The position numbers were made by a program, and so were the translations under genes. A DNA stretch of 64,000 nt, taken from an uncultured Bacilli bacterium (GTDB lineage: Bacteria > Bacillota_I > Bacilli_A > RF39 > UBA660). Numbering within the stretch: position 1 is the first letter of the stretch; each line of letters begins with the position of its first letter. Below, in pieces: positions 55,412 to 63,774 of this stretch. The stretch spans positions 1 to 64,000 of the forward strand of contig CAKOWU010000008.1 of NCBI GenBank assembly GCA_934129885.1, given 5' to 3'. The notes beneath the pieces were generated by a model. The model saw only the letters and a list, made by a program, of their open reading frames with translations, had not been told where the DNA came from and searched no databases.

Positions 55412-56600
55412 AATAATTTATCGTTACAATATCATAATCATACACTGGATCCATTAAGACAGTTGACTGATTTTCATCAATATCTTCCTTTTGTCTTGGC
55501 AAAATCCTTAAAATAGATTTATGTTTTGGTTCAAAATTAGGTCTCAAAGTCTTATGAACATTTTCAATAATCTTTTCAATATCTAAATCCATACAAATAA
55601 GTGTCTTATAACCCATTTTACATAGCTCATCTGCTACTTGCATACTAGTATCTACAATAGATAAAATTTTGTCATTATCTTCTTTACATTTCCTTATTTC
55701 AGAATTATTAATTTCATACAATACTGGTCCTTGCATCTTATAATTAGAAAGTAATTTAATTATCTTTTTAGACTCACTATCTCCCTGCTCTTTATTAACA
55801 GCCTTACCACTTATAAAAGCACCCATCGGTATTTTTTCTTTAGTGCACAAATCTGCATTAGCAACAAATACATCTTCACCTTTACTTAAACTGGTGCAAG
55901 TAACAAGAACATAAGAATCATCTTGATCTTTAAACCTGTTACAATCAGTCTTACTAATTAAATCATCATCCGCAATCTTTTGACATCTAATTTTGTTATA
56001 AGCATCACGGGCTTTATGTAAAACATTTTTAGCTTCTTCTATAGTACTTTTAATTTCCATATTAGGATCTGGTATTCTTACGGCTTTAACCGTATCTTTA
56101 GTAGTTTCTTCTGGCACTAGTAAACTTGGCTTATCTATTTGAACAGCCCTATAATTTACTATAATAGGTTTTTCTTCAGGTTTTATTTTTTGTCTTTCCT
56201 TTTCCTGCCTTTTTAACATCTCGTAAAAATTAACAATAGTCTCCAAAGTATTTATATACGCTACATCATTAACATCACTTGGTAATACAATAGTCTTATT
56301 TCCAACCCTTATTTTATAACCGGATACATGAGTTACCAAAGGATCATTCATGCATAAAAACTGAATCTTTTCTTCTAAAGCCTCTAAACAGGTTTGATAT
56401 ACTTTTATCCATGCCCCTATCCATTCATCTTTATTGGCTTCTGTTTTTGGTGGTATCTCAACATATTTGTAACCTGTAATAGTATGAATAACAATTTTTC
56501 TTTCAGCATTATTACAACTCAAAAGGTTATTCTGTTTCTTCAAATGATTTTGAATCCACATCTTTATTACTGAAAAATTTATGTTTGTAGTCTCACTCAT
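55410..56600 (-). CDS. protein with GH25-like domain lacking the catalytic acids
   Basis: 396 residues, no signal peptide. The N-terminal half is helical with an unrecognised domain (ITGYKYVEIPPKTEANKDEW). The second half has a pattern like family 25 lysozymes: IPMGAFISGKAVNKEQG, then a strand PVLYEINNSE where GH25 has the D-x-E catalytic pair, and VADELCKMGYKTLICMD like the A-F-x-x-x-V-x-x-x-G-Y-x-x-G-V-Y helix and strand. The acids are not kept, so hydrolysis is unlikely. The protein also has no export signal, which fits a role other than wall cleavage. Single gene. Confidence 0.5.
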   Translation of the reverse strand: MSETTNINFSVIKMWIQNHLKKQNNLLSCNNAERKIVIHTITGYKYVEIPPKTEANKDEWIGAWIKVYQTCLEALEEKIQFLCMNDPLVTHVSGYKIRVGNKTIVLPSDVNDVAYINTLETIVNFYEMLKRQEKERQKIKPEEKPIIVNYRAVQIDKPSLLVPEETTKDTVKAVRIPDPNMEIKSTIEEAKNVLHKARDAYNKIRCQKIADDDLISKTDCNRFKDQDDSYVLVTCTSLSKGEDVFVANADLCTKEKIPMGAFISGKAVNKEQGDSESKKIIKLLSNYKMQGPVLYEINNSEIRKCKEDNDKILSIVDTSMQVADELCKMGYKTLICMDLDIEKIIENVHKTLRPNFEPKHKSILRILPRQKEDIDENQSTVLMDPVYDYDIVTINY

Positions 56601-56704
56601 AACATCACCTTCTAGACCTTATCTATAATTAATTATAACCCTATTTGTCAAATATTGTCAACTGATTATATAACATTTTCATAAATAGTAAAAAGGTTAT
56701 CAAA

Positions 56705-56731
56705 AGTAAAAAGGCATAAGTCTTGCCTTTT
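56705..56731 (-). terminator. terminator overlapping the GH31-like gene stop
   Basis: AAAAGGCA (56709-56716) and TGCCTTTT (56724-56731), a perfect 8-bp stem, then T-rich sequence on the minus strand. Confidence 0.75.
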
Positions 56732-59132
56732 ATATTTCGTTAATATATTCTAAAAGTTTAATAAACATTTTTACAAATTTAGAATCAAGTCCTTTTCTCT
56801 TTAGTTTTCTTATCTCTATACGTTTTTTAGCAATTGATAAATTGCTAAATAAAATAGCGTCTATTTTGTCTTTCATCTCTGTTGTTATCTGAAGGTCATT
56901 TATAATACTCTCAATATCTTGGGTAATTAAATGCACAGCATCTATTTCGATGTCTTTACCCTTACAATTTATTGTAAGTTGAGCAGTTGTACTTACATTT
57001 TTTACCTCAACTATAAAGTCGGCACCATCTACATAAGTTTTAAATGAAACTTTATCTCTATTTACATATACAGATACATTTTCAGTTCTTTTTGTATTTC
57101 TAAATACAATTTTATAGTTTCTGTTATCTGGAATAATTCCACTTTTTCCTTCTTTTGCTCTAATAATAACGCTATAATTGCTTGGCATATAGTTATACTC
57201 TATTTCAGACAAGATATAAAACCCCTTACGATATAAATCACTTTCTCCATCGTCCTCAAAAAGAGTATATGTATTACTTTTACCGGGGAATATATGAATT
57301 TCCATATCTACTGGTGGTGTTGTGTTGTTCACATTCTCATTTAATCCCATAGGAATAATTGAACCTTGTTTTACAAATACAGGATACTCTTCATCTTTAA
57401 AGAAAGATATATAATTTTTGTTACCTGGAAACTTTTTGCCAGTAACAAAATCATACCAAATACCCTCTGGAATATAAAAATTATGAAGTGCTCTATTCAT
57501 AACTGGATCATTTTTTTCTAATATTGGACATACTAGAAAAAGTGAACCAAAATAGTATTCATTTCTATATAATACATCATCATAAAACTTTGGATTAGTA
57601 TAATAAACTGGCGTAATAAGTGGCGTACCGTCTTTATGATACTTGTAAGCCTCACTATATATATAAGGAATTAATCTATGACGAAGTCTTAAGAAGTCTT
57701 TAGCAATCGTATACGTCTTGATATCCCATCTCCAAGGTTCTCTTTTATAATATTTTCCCTTTTCTACACCAAATTTTAGTATTGGACTAAAAGTGCCAAG
57801 TTGAATAAATCTAGTATAAAGTTCACTATCTTCAATTCCTTTAAAATAGCCGCCTATATCGTGGGCAATAAAACCTACACCTATATTAAAAGCATTGTTA
57901 TTATAAAACGGAATTTTTCTCAAAGTACTAAAACTAACAAGTGACTTTCCAGAATACGCAACTGGATATCTATGTGCCGCAAGTCCATAATTTGGTCCCA
58001 TTACCATAGCTCTTCTTTTATAGTTCCTATACATATCATAATACTGATAATGTTTAAGTAAAGCATTACTTTCGGTATTTTCCACAGGAGTGTCTAGCCA
58101 GTAGAAATCTATTCCCATATTATCAAGAGGATGGATAAAAAACTTTAGGTATACGTCTATAAATTTAGGATCAAGAACATTAAATGAAATTTTACCAGAT
58201 TTATCGGCTGGTAAATATTTAATTGCCTCACTATAATATGTCTCCGTGTCATATATACCTTCCGTAGGATCAATACTAAGGCCAAGTTTTATATATTTAG
58301 AATGCAAATATTTAACCATAACTAATGGATTTTTAAAATAATCTTTATTAAAAGTAAAACCTGACTTTAAATGTCTTTTACCATCATACTTTCTAATATG
58401 CCAATCTTTATCTAATAGAACAGTAGAAATAGGTATTTGATGTTTTGAAAAAGTATCAACCACATCTTTTAAAGTTTCATCATTATAATCATCATTTCTA
58501 CTCCACCAGTTCCCTAAAGCATATCTTGGTACTAAAGCAGGATAACCAGTAAGTTCATAATAATCTTTCAAAGCTAATAAAAAATCTTTGTTATACATAA
58601 ATAAATATATGTCTATTCCTTTGGATGGTCTATCTTCTACCTCACCATTTTGTTTAAATAATTTATGATTAGAGTCATCAATACTAGCCATGCCTTCAGC
58701 AGAATATAATCCTTTAGTTTTAGTATCTATCCCGTCTGACAAAAGTACTGCGGGTACATTAAAGTTTCTTACTTCAGGATGTCCATAATACCATACCTTA
58801 TCAGTACCCAAAAGTTCTACTTTTAAATTAGATGACGGATTAATTTTTGTACCTAAAAAAGGTTTTTCCTTAGTGTAAGTTAACTTAAAATAATCCGTAC
58901 TAATCTCTAAATAATTAGCGTCATCTCTAGTTTGAAAATTAGGTGCCGCAAGATTACGATAAAGAATTAAATCTGATGGTGCATCTACAAATAATCCACT
59001 AGTATTATATTCAAGTCTTATAACTCTTGGCGTCAAAATAGTAAAACGATAATTTGTACCCTTTATAGTTGCTTTAGGACTACTAACGGCTTTTTTATAA
59101 TCTATCAAAAATTGTTCTCCTAAATTATACAT
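56730..59132 (-). CDS. GH31 alpha-glucosidase-like protein, acid/base residue replaced
   Basis: 800 residues: N-terminal beta-sandwich (about 1-180), the GH31 barrel (about 200-540) and beta domains (to about 700), plus a helical C-terminal extension of about 80 residues. The nucleophile Asp is kept (FYWLDTP, Asp347) and so is HDIGGY near 421. But in the motif H-R-Y-P-V-x-x-S-G-D-T the general acid/base Asp is Lys396 (AHRYPVAYSGKSL, codon AAG), so normal double-displacement hydrolysis should fail. It could be a carbohydrate-binding or regulatory relic, or use another acid. No signal peptide. It lies 16 bases after the pyruvate-kinase-like gene, in one operon. Confidence 0.8.
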   Translation of the reverse strand: MYNLGEQFLIDYKKAVSSPKATIKGTNYRFTILTPRVIRLEYNTSGLFVDAPSDLILYRNLAAPNFQTRDDANYLEISTDYFKLTYTKEKPFLGTKINPSSNLKVELLGTDKVWYYGHPEVRNFNVPAVLLSDGIDTKTKGLYSAEGMASIDDSNHKLFKQNGEVEDRPSKGIDIYLFMYNKDFLLALKDYYELTGYPALVPRYALGNWWSRNDDYNDETLKDVVDTFSKHQIPISTVLLDKDWHIRKYDGKRHLKSGFTFNKDYFKNPLVMVKYLHSKYIKLGLSIDPTEGIYDTETYYSEAIKYLPADKSGKISFNVLDPKFIDVYLKFFIHPLDNMGIDFYWLDTPVENTESNALLKHYQYYDMYRNYKRRAMVMGPNYGLAAHRYPVAYSGKSLVSFSTLRKIPFYNNNAFNIGVGFIAHDIGGYFKGIEDSELYTRFIQLGTFSPILKFGVEKGKYYKREPWRWDIKTYTIAKDFLRLRHRLIPYIYSEAYKYHKDGTPLITPVYYTNPKFYDDVLYRNEYYFGSLFLVCPILEKNDPVMNRALHNFYIPEGIWYDFVTGKKFPGNKNYISFFKDEEYPVFVKQGSIIPMGLNENVNNTTPPVDMEIHIFPGKSNTYTLFEDDGESDLYRKGFYILSEIEYNYMPSNYSVIIRAKEGKSGIIPDNRNYKIVFRNTKRTENVSVYVNRDKVSFKTYVDGADFIVEVKNVSTTAQLTINCKGKDIEIDAVHLITQDIESIINDLQITTEMKDKIDAILFSNLSIAKKRIEIRKLKRKGLDSKFVKMFIKLLEYINEI

Positions 59133-59148
59133 TCTATTACATCCCCTT

Positions 59149-60567
59149 TTATATTTCTTCTATCATCATAAAATTAGTATGCTTCATTACTTTAAATGGA
59201 TAACCACCAGTAATAATAACTTTATCACCACTATTTAAATCAAGTAACTTTTGAGCAATAAGTGTACTCTTCGCAGATAAAGAATCAAATTCAAATTCGT
59301 CTACGACTACTGGCACAACCCCGAAATGCATATTAAGTGTTTTTGCTACATCCCTATTGGGAGCGGCCGCAATTATAATACAAGGTGGTCTTAACCTACT
59401 CATCTGTCTTGCTGTATAACCACTATTAGTAGCAATAATAATGGCTTTACACTTAAGTTCAATGGCTCCAAGGGCAACAGAAGAAGCGATAGTACCTGCG
59501 ATATTTTTAGCCTCTGTTTTTAAGGCTGAATTAAAGAAATATTCATAGTCAATTTCTTCTTCGGCAGATCTTACAACTTTTTCTATTTCTTGTACCGCAA
59601 GTAATGGGTGCTTGCCAACTGTCGTTTCACTTGTTAACATAATAGCGTCTACAGACGAAGTGGTGAGATTAGCTAAATCAGAGACCTCTGATCTGTTTGG
59701 CACAATTTCTTCTTTGATGAAACTTGATACTTCAGCAGTTACAACGCTAACCTTTCCTTTATCATGACATTTTTTTATGACGTCATTCTTTATATTAGGA
59801 ACTTTTTCTAGTGGTATTTCAATTGATAAATCGTTTCTACACAAAACAATACCATCAGCGGCATCAATGATATTATCCAACTCCTCGGTCGCTGATTCAT
59901 TTTGAATTTTTGCTAGCAAAGAAATATGGTTGTTTCCAAGTCCAATTAAAAGATCACTAATCTCCAAAACATCTTCGGCATCTGTTATATTAGAAATAGC
60001 GATGAAATCAATATTTGTCTTATTGGCAAATAAAATATCTTCTTTATCTTGTTTGGTTAAAAACTTCCTATTAAGTTTAATACCAGGTAAATATACTTTA
60101 GAATAATTTTTGACTATGCCCCCCCTTAAAACTTCAAGCACAGCATAATCAAGACCTTTTTCAGCAACTTCTAGAACAACAGCACCCTCGCTAAGTTTAA
60201 TAATAGAACGATATTTCAAATCATCAATGAGTTTAGAATAGTTAACCGAAAACTGAACGTTATTTCCCATAACTTTATTCATATATACTCTTATCTTATC
60301 ACCTGTTTTAAAATTTGCCTCACCTGATGTAAACTCACCAGTTCTAATACAAGGCCCTTCTAAATCAAGCATAATACTAACGGCAGAATTGTTTTTTTCA
60401 TTTATCTCATCAACAGCATCAATTATCTCTTCACAAAATTGATAATTAGCATAACTCATATTAATTCTAATCACATCAACACCAGAATCAATAATTCCTT
60501 CTAAAATATCTCTTTTATAACTAGATGGGCCAACTGTGGCAATTATTTTAGTTTTATTCACTAACAT
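59149..60567 (-). CDS. pyruvate kinase homologue with altered active site
   Basis: 472 residues from the ATG at 60567, which follows AAAGGAGG. The three domains of pyruvate kinase are recognisable: TKIIATVGPSS, IMLDLEGPCIRTG, VYLPGIKL, DAIMLTSETTVGKHP, and a C-terminal domain with TNSGYTARQMSRLRPP. Key positions differ: the metal-binding Glu of K-I-E-N is Gln222 (AKIQN), R-G-D-L-G is R-N-D-L-S, the catalytic Thr of T-A-T-Q-M is Glu279 (TAEVS), N-F-S-H-G is N-M-S-Y-A and D-T-K-G-P is D-L-E-G-P. It is probably not a working pyruvate kinase. It precedes the GH31-like gene in one transcript. Confidence 0.8.
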   Translation of the reverse strand: MLVNKTKIIATVGPSSYKRDILEGIIDSGVDVIRINMSYANYQFCEEIIDAVDEINEKNNSAVSIMLDLEGPCIRTGEFTSGEANFKTGDKIRVYMNKVMGNNVQFSVNYSKLIDDLKYRSIIKLSEGAVVLEVAEKGLDYAVLEVLRGGIVKNYSKVYLPGIKLNRKFLTKQDKEDILFANKTNIDFIAISNITDAEDVLEISDLLIGLGNNHISLLAKIQNESATEELDNIIDAADGIVLCRNDLSIEIPLEKVPNIKNDVIKKCHDKGKVSVVTAEVSSFIKEEIVPNRSEVSDLANLTTSSVDAIMLTSETTVGKHPLLAVQEIEKVVRSAEEEIDYEYFFNSALKTEAKNIAGTIASSVALGAIELKCKAIIIATNSGYTARQMSRLRPPCIIIAAAPNRDVAKTLNMHFGVVPVVVDEFEFDSLSAKSTLIAQKLLDLNSGDKVIITGGYPFKVMKHTNFMMIEEI

Positions 60568-60625
60568 CAATCCTCCTTTAGTTTGTTTATAATATAATTG
60601 TATCAAATTTTTGTGTTTAAATAAA

Positions 60626-60651
60626 GAAAAAGGAATAAGTTTTTCTTATTC
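60626..60651 (-). terminator. obg terminator overlapping its stop
   Basis: GAATAAG (60633-60639) and CTTATTC (60645-60651), 5-base loop, then CTTTTTC on the minus strand. Confidence 0.7.
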
Positions 60652-61917
60652 GACAAATTCAAATTCATAATCGAGTATTTTAACGGTGTCTCCCTCTTCA
60701 ATACCCATATTTCTAAGTTCCTCATCAATACCTAATTTCTTTAGTTTATTAGCAAATCTAAGTACAGCCTCATCGGTATCAAATCTGCTCATTCTAAGAA
60801 ATTTTTCTGGTAAATCCCCCTTTATAATATAGGCGTTTCCTTCTTTTACAATAGTAAATGGTTTTTCTTCTTTAAATTTATAAATAACATGACTTTCAAA
60901 CTTTTCTTCTTCAAATAAATTATTTTTAGGAATAGAATCTAAAAGATCTGCGAGTTTATAAAGAACCTTATCAATGCCTTGACCATTTATTGCGGATATT
61001 TCATAAACTGGAACATCTACTTTTTCCTTAAATTTGATTAAATTATCAGCAGCAAATTCACTATCCATTTTATTAGCAATTACGATTTGTGGCTTTTTCA
61101 TCATATTTTCATCAAAACTAAGTAATTCTCTATTAATTATTGTATAATCATCATAAGGATCTCTGCCTGTATAACCACTCATATCAATGATATGGGCAAG
61201 AACTCTAGTTCTTTGTGCATGCTTTAAGAACTGATCTCCAAGACCATGACCTAAAGCTGCACCTTCAATTAATCCAGGTAAATCTGCGATTACGAAACTT
61301 CTGTTATCGCCAGTGCGTACAACTCCTAAATTAGGTTTTAAAGTTGTAAAAGGATAATCAGCGATTTTAGGTCTTGCCGCAGATACTTTAGAAATAAAAG
61401 TGCTTTTGCCAACGCTAGGCATACCAACAAGTCCAACATCGGCCATCAATTTAAGTTCAAGTTTAATTTTTCTATACTCTCCGGGTTCTCCATTTTCGGC
61501 GAAATCAGGAGCCGGATTAGTACGAGTTGCGAATGCAATATTACCTCTACCGCCTCTACCACCTTTAGCAACGATTACTTCATCGCCAGTTTTTATTAAA
61601 TCTGCAATTATAAGTCCTGTATTCTCATCACTAATAACTGTACCAAGGGGAACTGTTAAAACAACATCAGCAGCATTTTTACCATTCATTCCCTTACCAA
61701 GGCCATTCTCGCCGCGTTCTCCTTTAACAATTTTTTTATATCTAAAATCAACTAAAGTATTAAGTCCCTCATCTGTTTTAAAAACAATATTAGAGCCACT
61801 TCCTCCATTTCCTCCAAAAGGTCCACCTAGAGGTACTCCTTTTTCTCTTCTAAAAGCCTTACAACCGTCTCCGCCGTTACCGGCGAAGAGTTCTAAAACT
61901 GCCTCATCTACAAACAT
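60646..61917 (-). CDS. obg: GTPase Obg
   Basis: 423 residues. A glycine-rich Obg fold (about 1-155, AGNGGDGCKAFRREKGVPLGG) is followed by the G domain with G1 GMPSVGKST, switch I YPFTTLKPN, G3 DLPGLIEGA and G4 NKMD, and by an OCT domain at the C-terminus (about 340-423). Obg binds 50S ribosomal particles and couples growth to ribosome assembly and, in Bacillus, to stress and sporulation signals. Normal length and motifs. It lies 15 bases after the DUF5684-like gene and probably shares the rnhB transcript. Confidence 0.95.
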   Translation of the reverse strand: MFVDEAVLELFAGNGGDGCKAFRREKGVPLGGPFGGNGGSGSNIVFKTDEGLNTLVDFRYKKIVKGERGENGLGKGMNGKNAADVVLTVPLGTVISDENTGLIIADLIKTGDEVIVAKGGRGGRGNIAFATRTNPAPDFAENGEPGEYRKIKLELKLMADVGLVGMPSVGKSTFISKVSAARPKIADYPFTTLKPNLGVVRTGDNRSFVIADLPGLIEGAALGHGLGDQFLKHAQRTRVLAHIIDMSGYTGRDPYDDYTIINRELLSFDENMMKKPQIVIANKMDSEFAADNLIKFKEKVDVPVYEISAINGQGIDKVLYKLADLLDSIPKNNLFEEEKFESHVIYKFKEEKPFTIVKEGNAYIIKGDLPEKFLRMSRFDTDEAVLRFANKLKKLGIDEELRNMGIEEGDTVKILDYEFEFVE

Positions 61918-61932
61918 TATCTCACCTCTTTT

Positions 61933-62865
61933 TTATAAACTATGACCACATAAGAAACAAGTAGTGGCTGAAGAAGAAAGTCTAGCGCCACAATTAGGAC
62001 AAAATTTAGGACGTCCTTCTGCAAAAGGTACTATCGCAGGTTTTTCTTTTTCTTCTTCTTTAGGCTCTGCTTCTACATAAGTTTCATGGGTAATTTTCCT
62101 TGCATTTACATTCAAATCAGAGTCTGTTACTTCAGCATTTCTACTATTAAATAAACTTTGATTTGAATTGTATAACGTACTCTGAGTGTTATCTATAACA
62201 TTATTCTGATTAATATCATGTACATCGTTTATTTGGTTAAAGTTATTTGGAACCGTACTATTGACTTCTGATATATTATTTATTTGATTGTAATCATTTG
62301 ATACTGGAGTATTATTCTGATTAATATCATGTACATCATTTATTTGATTAAAGTTATTTGGAACCGTACTATTGACTTCTGATATATTATTTATTTGATT
62401 AAAGTCATCAGTAAAAGAAGTCATAAGAGGTTGTTCATTTTCTTTATTGTCTTTATTATCTTTATTAAATAATATATTTTCAGCCTCTACAAAACCTTCA
62501 GTAAGATCATACTCGTTGGCTAAATATTTAGGCTTTTTAAACACAAGTTCTGGAAACTTATAAAGAGGAATAATTAAATAAAGTACAGAGTCTTTGCTAT
62601 CTTGTCCAAAATTCTCTAACAATTTTTTTATAATAATATTATAATAATATAAATTAGCGACTGGAATAAAAGTCATATAAAATACACTTTTTTTTAAGCT
62701 TAACATATCTACCAAGAAGTATACAGTGTAAAAAGGGATATAAGCTTTCCAAGCTTTTTCTTTAGCCCTTTTTAAAAGACTACCGATACAAATTCTAACA
62801 GTTATATAAATAACTAAATACAATACAAACAGTAAAAAGAAATATATAAAAGTACCTTCAAACAT
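61933..62865 (-). CDS. membrane protein with DUF5684-like domain, Asn-rich repeats and C-terminal zinc ribbon
   Basis: 310 residues. Helices in the first 115 residues (about 4-28, 41-58, 60-80 and 90-112) with KAWKAYIPFYTVYFL resemble DUF5684 membrane proteins. A long disordered region follows (about 120-265) with two near-identical copies of a 37-residue Asn-rich unit (QINNISEVNSTVPNNFNQI...). The C-terminus is a zinc ribbon, FCPNCGARL and CFLCGHSL. Function unknown. It lies between a small Asn-rich protein gene and obg, each within 20 bases. Confidence 0.65.
   Translation of the reverse strand: MFEGTFIYFFLLFVLYLVIYITVRICIGSLLKRAKEKAWKAYIPFYTVYFLVDMLSLKKSVFYMTFIPVANLYYYNIIIKKLLENFGQDSKDSVLYLIIPLYKFPELVFKKPKYLANEYDLTEGFVEAENILFNKDNKDNKENEQPLMTSFTDDFNQINNISEVNSTVPNNFNQINDVHDINQNNTPVSNDYNQINNISEVNSTVPNNFNQINDVHDINQNNVIDNTQSTLYNSNQSLFNSRNAEVTDSDLNVNARKITHETYVEAEPKEEEKEKPAIVPFAEGRPKFCPNCGARLSSSATTCFLCGHSL
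62200..62405. repeat. two direct copies of a 111-bp in-frame repeat
   Basis: The stretch around 62201-62293 recurs at about 62312-62404 with only a few differences and a period of 111 bases (37 codons). It lies in the Asn-rich linker of the DUF5684-like gene and keeps the reading frame, so copy number could change without disrupting the protein. Confidence 0.75.
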
Positions 62866-62866
62866 T

Positions 62867-63097
62867 TTATCTACCCCCTTTATTAATTCTATTTAATTTA
62901 TTTAAACCAGCGATTTTGTCATTTAAAGTAATATTATTTGGATTATTAGTAATAACCTGATTTCTTTTAAAACTATCATTTTGTTTTTGAATACTATTTC
63001 TAATATAATCTGGAGTTTGACTAAATCCTCTTTTCATAGCATTAGGAAGTTTATTCATTCTATTAAAATTATTTTGATTATTTGAATTAATTATCAT
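62867..63097 (-). CDS. small Asn-rich protein of unknown function
   Basis: 76 residues, hydrophilic, rich in Asn, Lys and Arg (NNQNNFNRMN at the start, LNKLNRINKGGR at the end), without membrane segment or recognised motif. It overlaps the end of rnhB by 11 bases and lies one base before the DUF5684-like gene, so it is probably translated from the same mRNA. The composition resembles the disordered linker of its neighbour; it may be a lineage-specific RNA- or protein-binding peptide. Evidence for expression is positional only. Confidence 0.5.
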   Translation of the reverse strand: MIINSNNQNNFNRMNKLPNAMKRGFSQTPDYIRNSIQKQNDSFKRNQVITNNPNNITLNDKIAGLNKLNRINKGGR

Positions 63098-63707
63098 TTT
63101 GTATCTCCTTTACCTTAGCCACTGGGCCATAACTAAGCCTATATCCTTCAATAAGTCCATATCTACTTATTGCTTCTAAATGTTTTTTTGTAGGATATCC
63201 CTTATGATTTCTAAAACCATATTCAGGATGTTTAGCGTCGGCTTCATACATCATTCTATCACGAGTAACTTTAGCAATTACACTAGCCGCCGCGATAGAA
63301 GCACTTTTAGCATCTCCCTTAATAATTGGTAAAGTAGGCACATCTAACTCTAACGGCATTGCATCAGATAAAACATACTCTACTTTTTTTTGTTTATTTA
63401 CCTTATTTATTGCTATCATCATAGCCTTTTTACTAGCCTGATATATATTTATCTCGTCGATTTCTGAAGCGGATATGACCCCAACTCCATATATAACATG
63501 ATTAATTAAATAGTCATAAAACTCATCACGTTTTTTCTCTGATAATTTTTTTGAGTCATTAAGTCCCTCGAGTTTAAAATCATGTGGGAGCATAACAGCC
63601 GCCGCGACTACAGGTCCAAACAAAGGACCTCTACCAGCTTCATCAGTACCAACAATGTTATTAATTCCCCTAGCATATAATTCATTTTCATATTTATATA
63701 GATCCAT
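63087..63707 (-). CDS. rnhB: ribonuclease HII
   Basis: 206 residues. Motifs of type 2 RNase H are clear: GTDEAGRGPLFGPVVAAAVM with the first catalytic Asp and Glu, an Asp in YVLSDAMPL, KGDAKSASIAAASVIAKVTRD and the final Asp region in MYEADAKHPEYGF. It cuts the RNA strand in RNA-DNA hybrids and removes misincorporated ribonucleotides. Length and residue order are normal. First gene of a probable rnhB-small protein-DUF5684-obg operon. Confidence 0.94.
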   Translation of the reverse strand: MDLYKYENELYARGINNIVGTDEAGRGPLFGPVVAAAVMLPHDFKLEGLNDSKKLSEKKRDEFYDYLINHVIYGVGVISASEIDEINIYQASKKAMMIAINKVNKQKKVEYVLSDAMPLELDVPTLPIIKGDAKSASIAAASVIAKVTRDRMMYEADAKHPEYGFRNHKGYPTKKHLEAISRYGLIEGYRLSYGPVAKVKEIQNDN

Positions 63708-63774
63708 TTATATTCACCTTACAATAAATATTATATCAAAAACCGAAAGAAAAAACAGTATGTATTAATATTTT

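Noticed and set aside
62200..62405. CRISPR-like direct repeats
   Set aside because: Only two copies, a period of 111 bases, in frame within a protein gene, and no cas genes.
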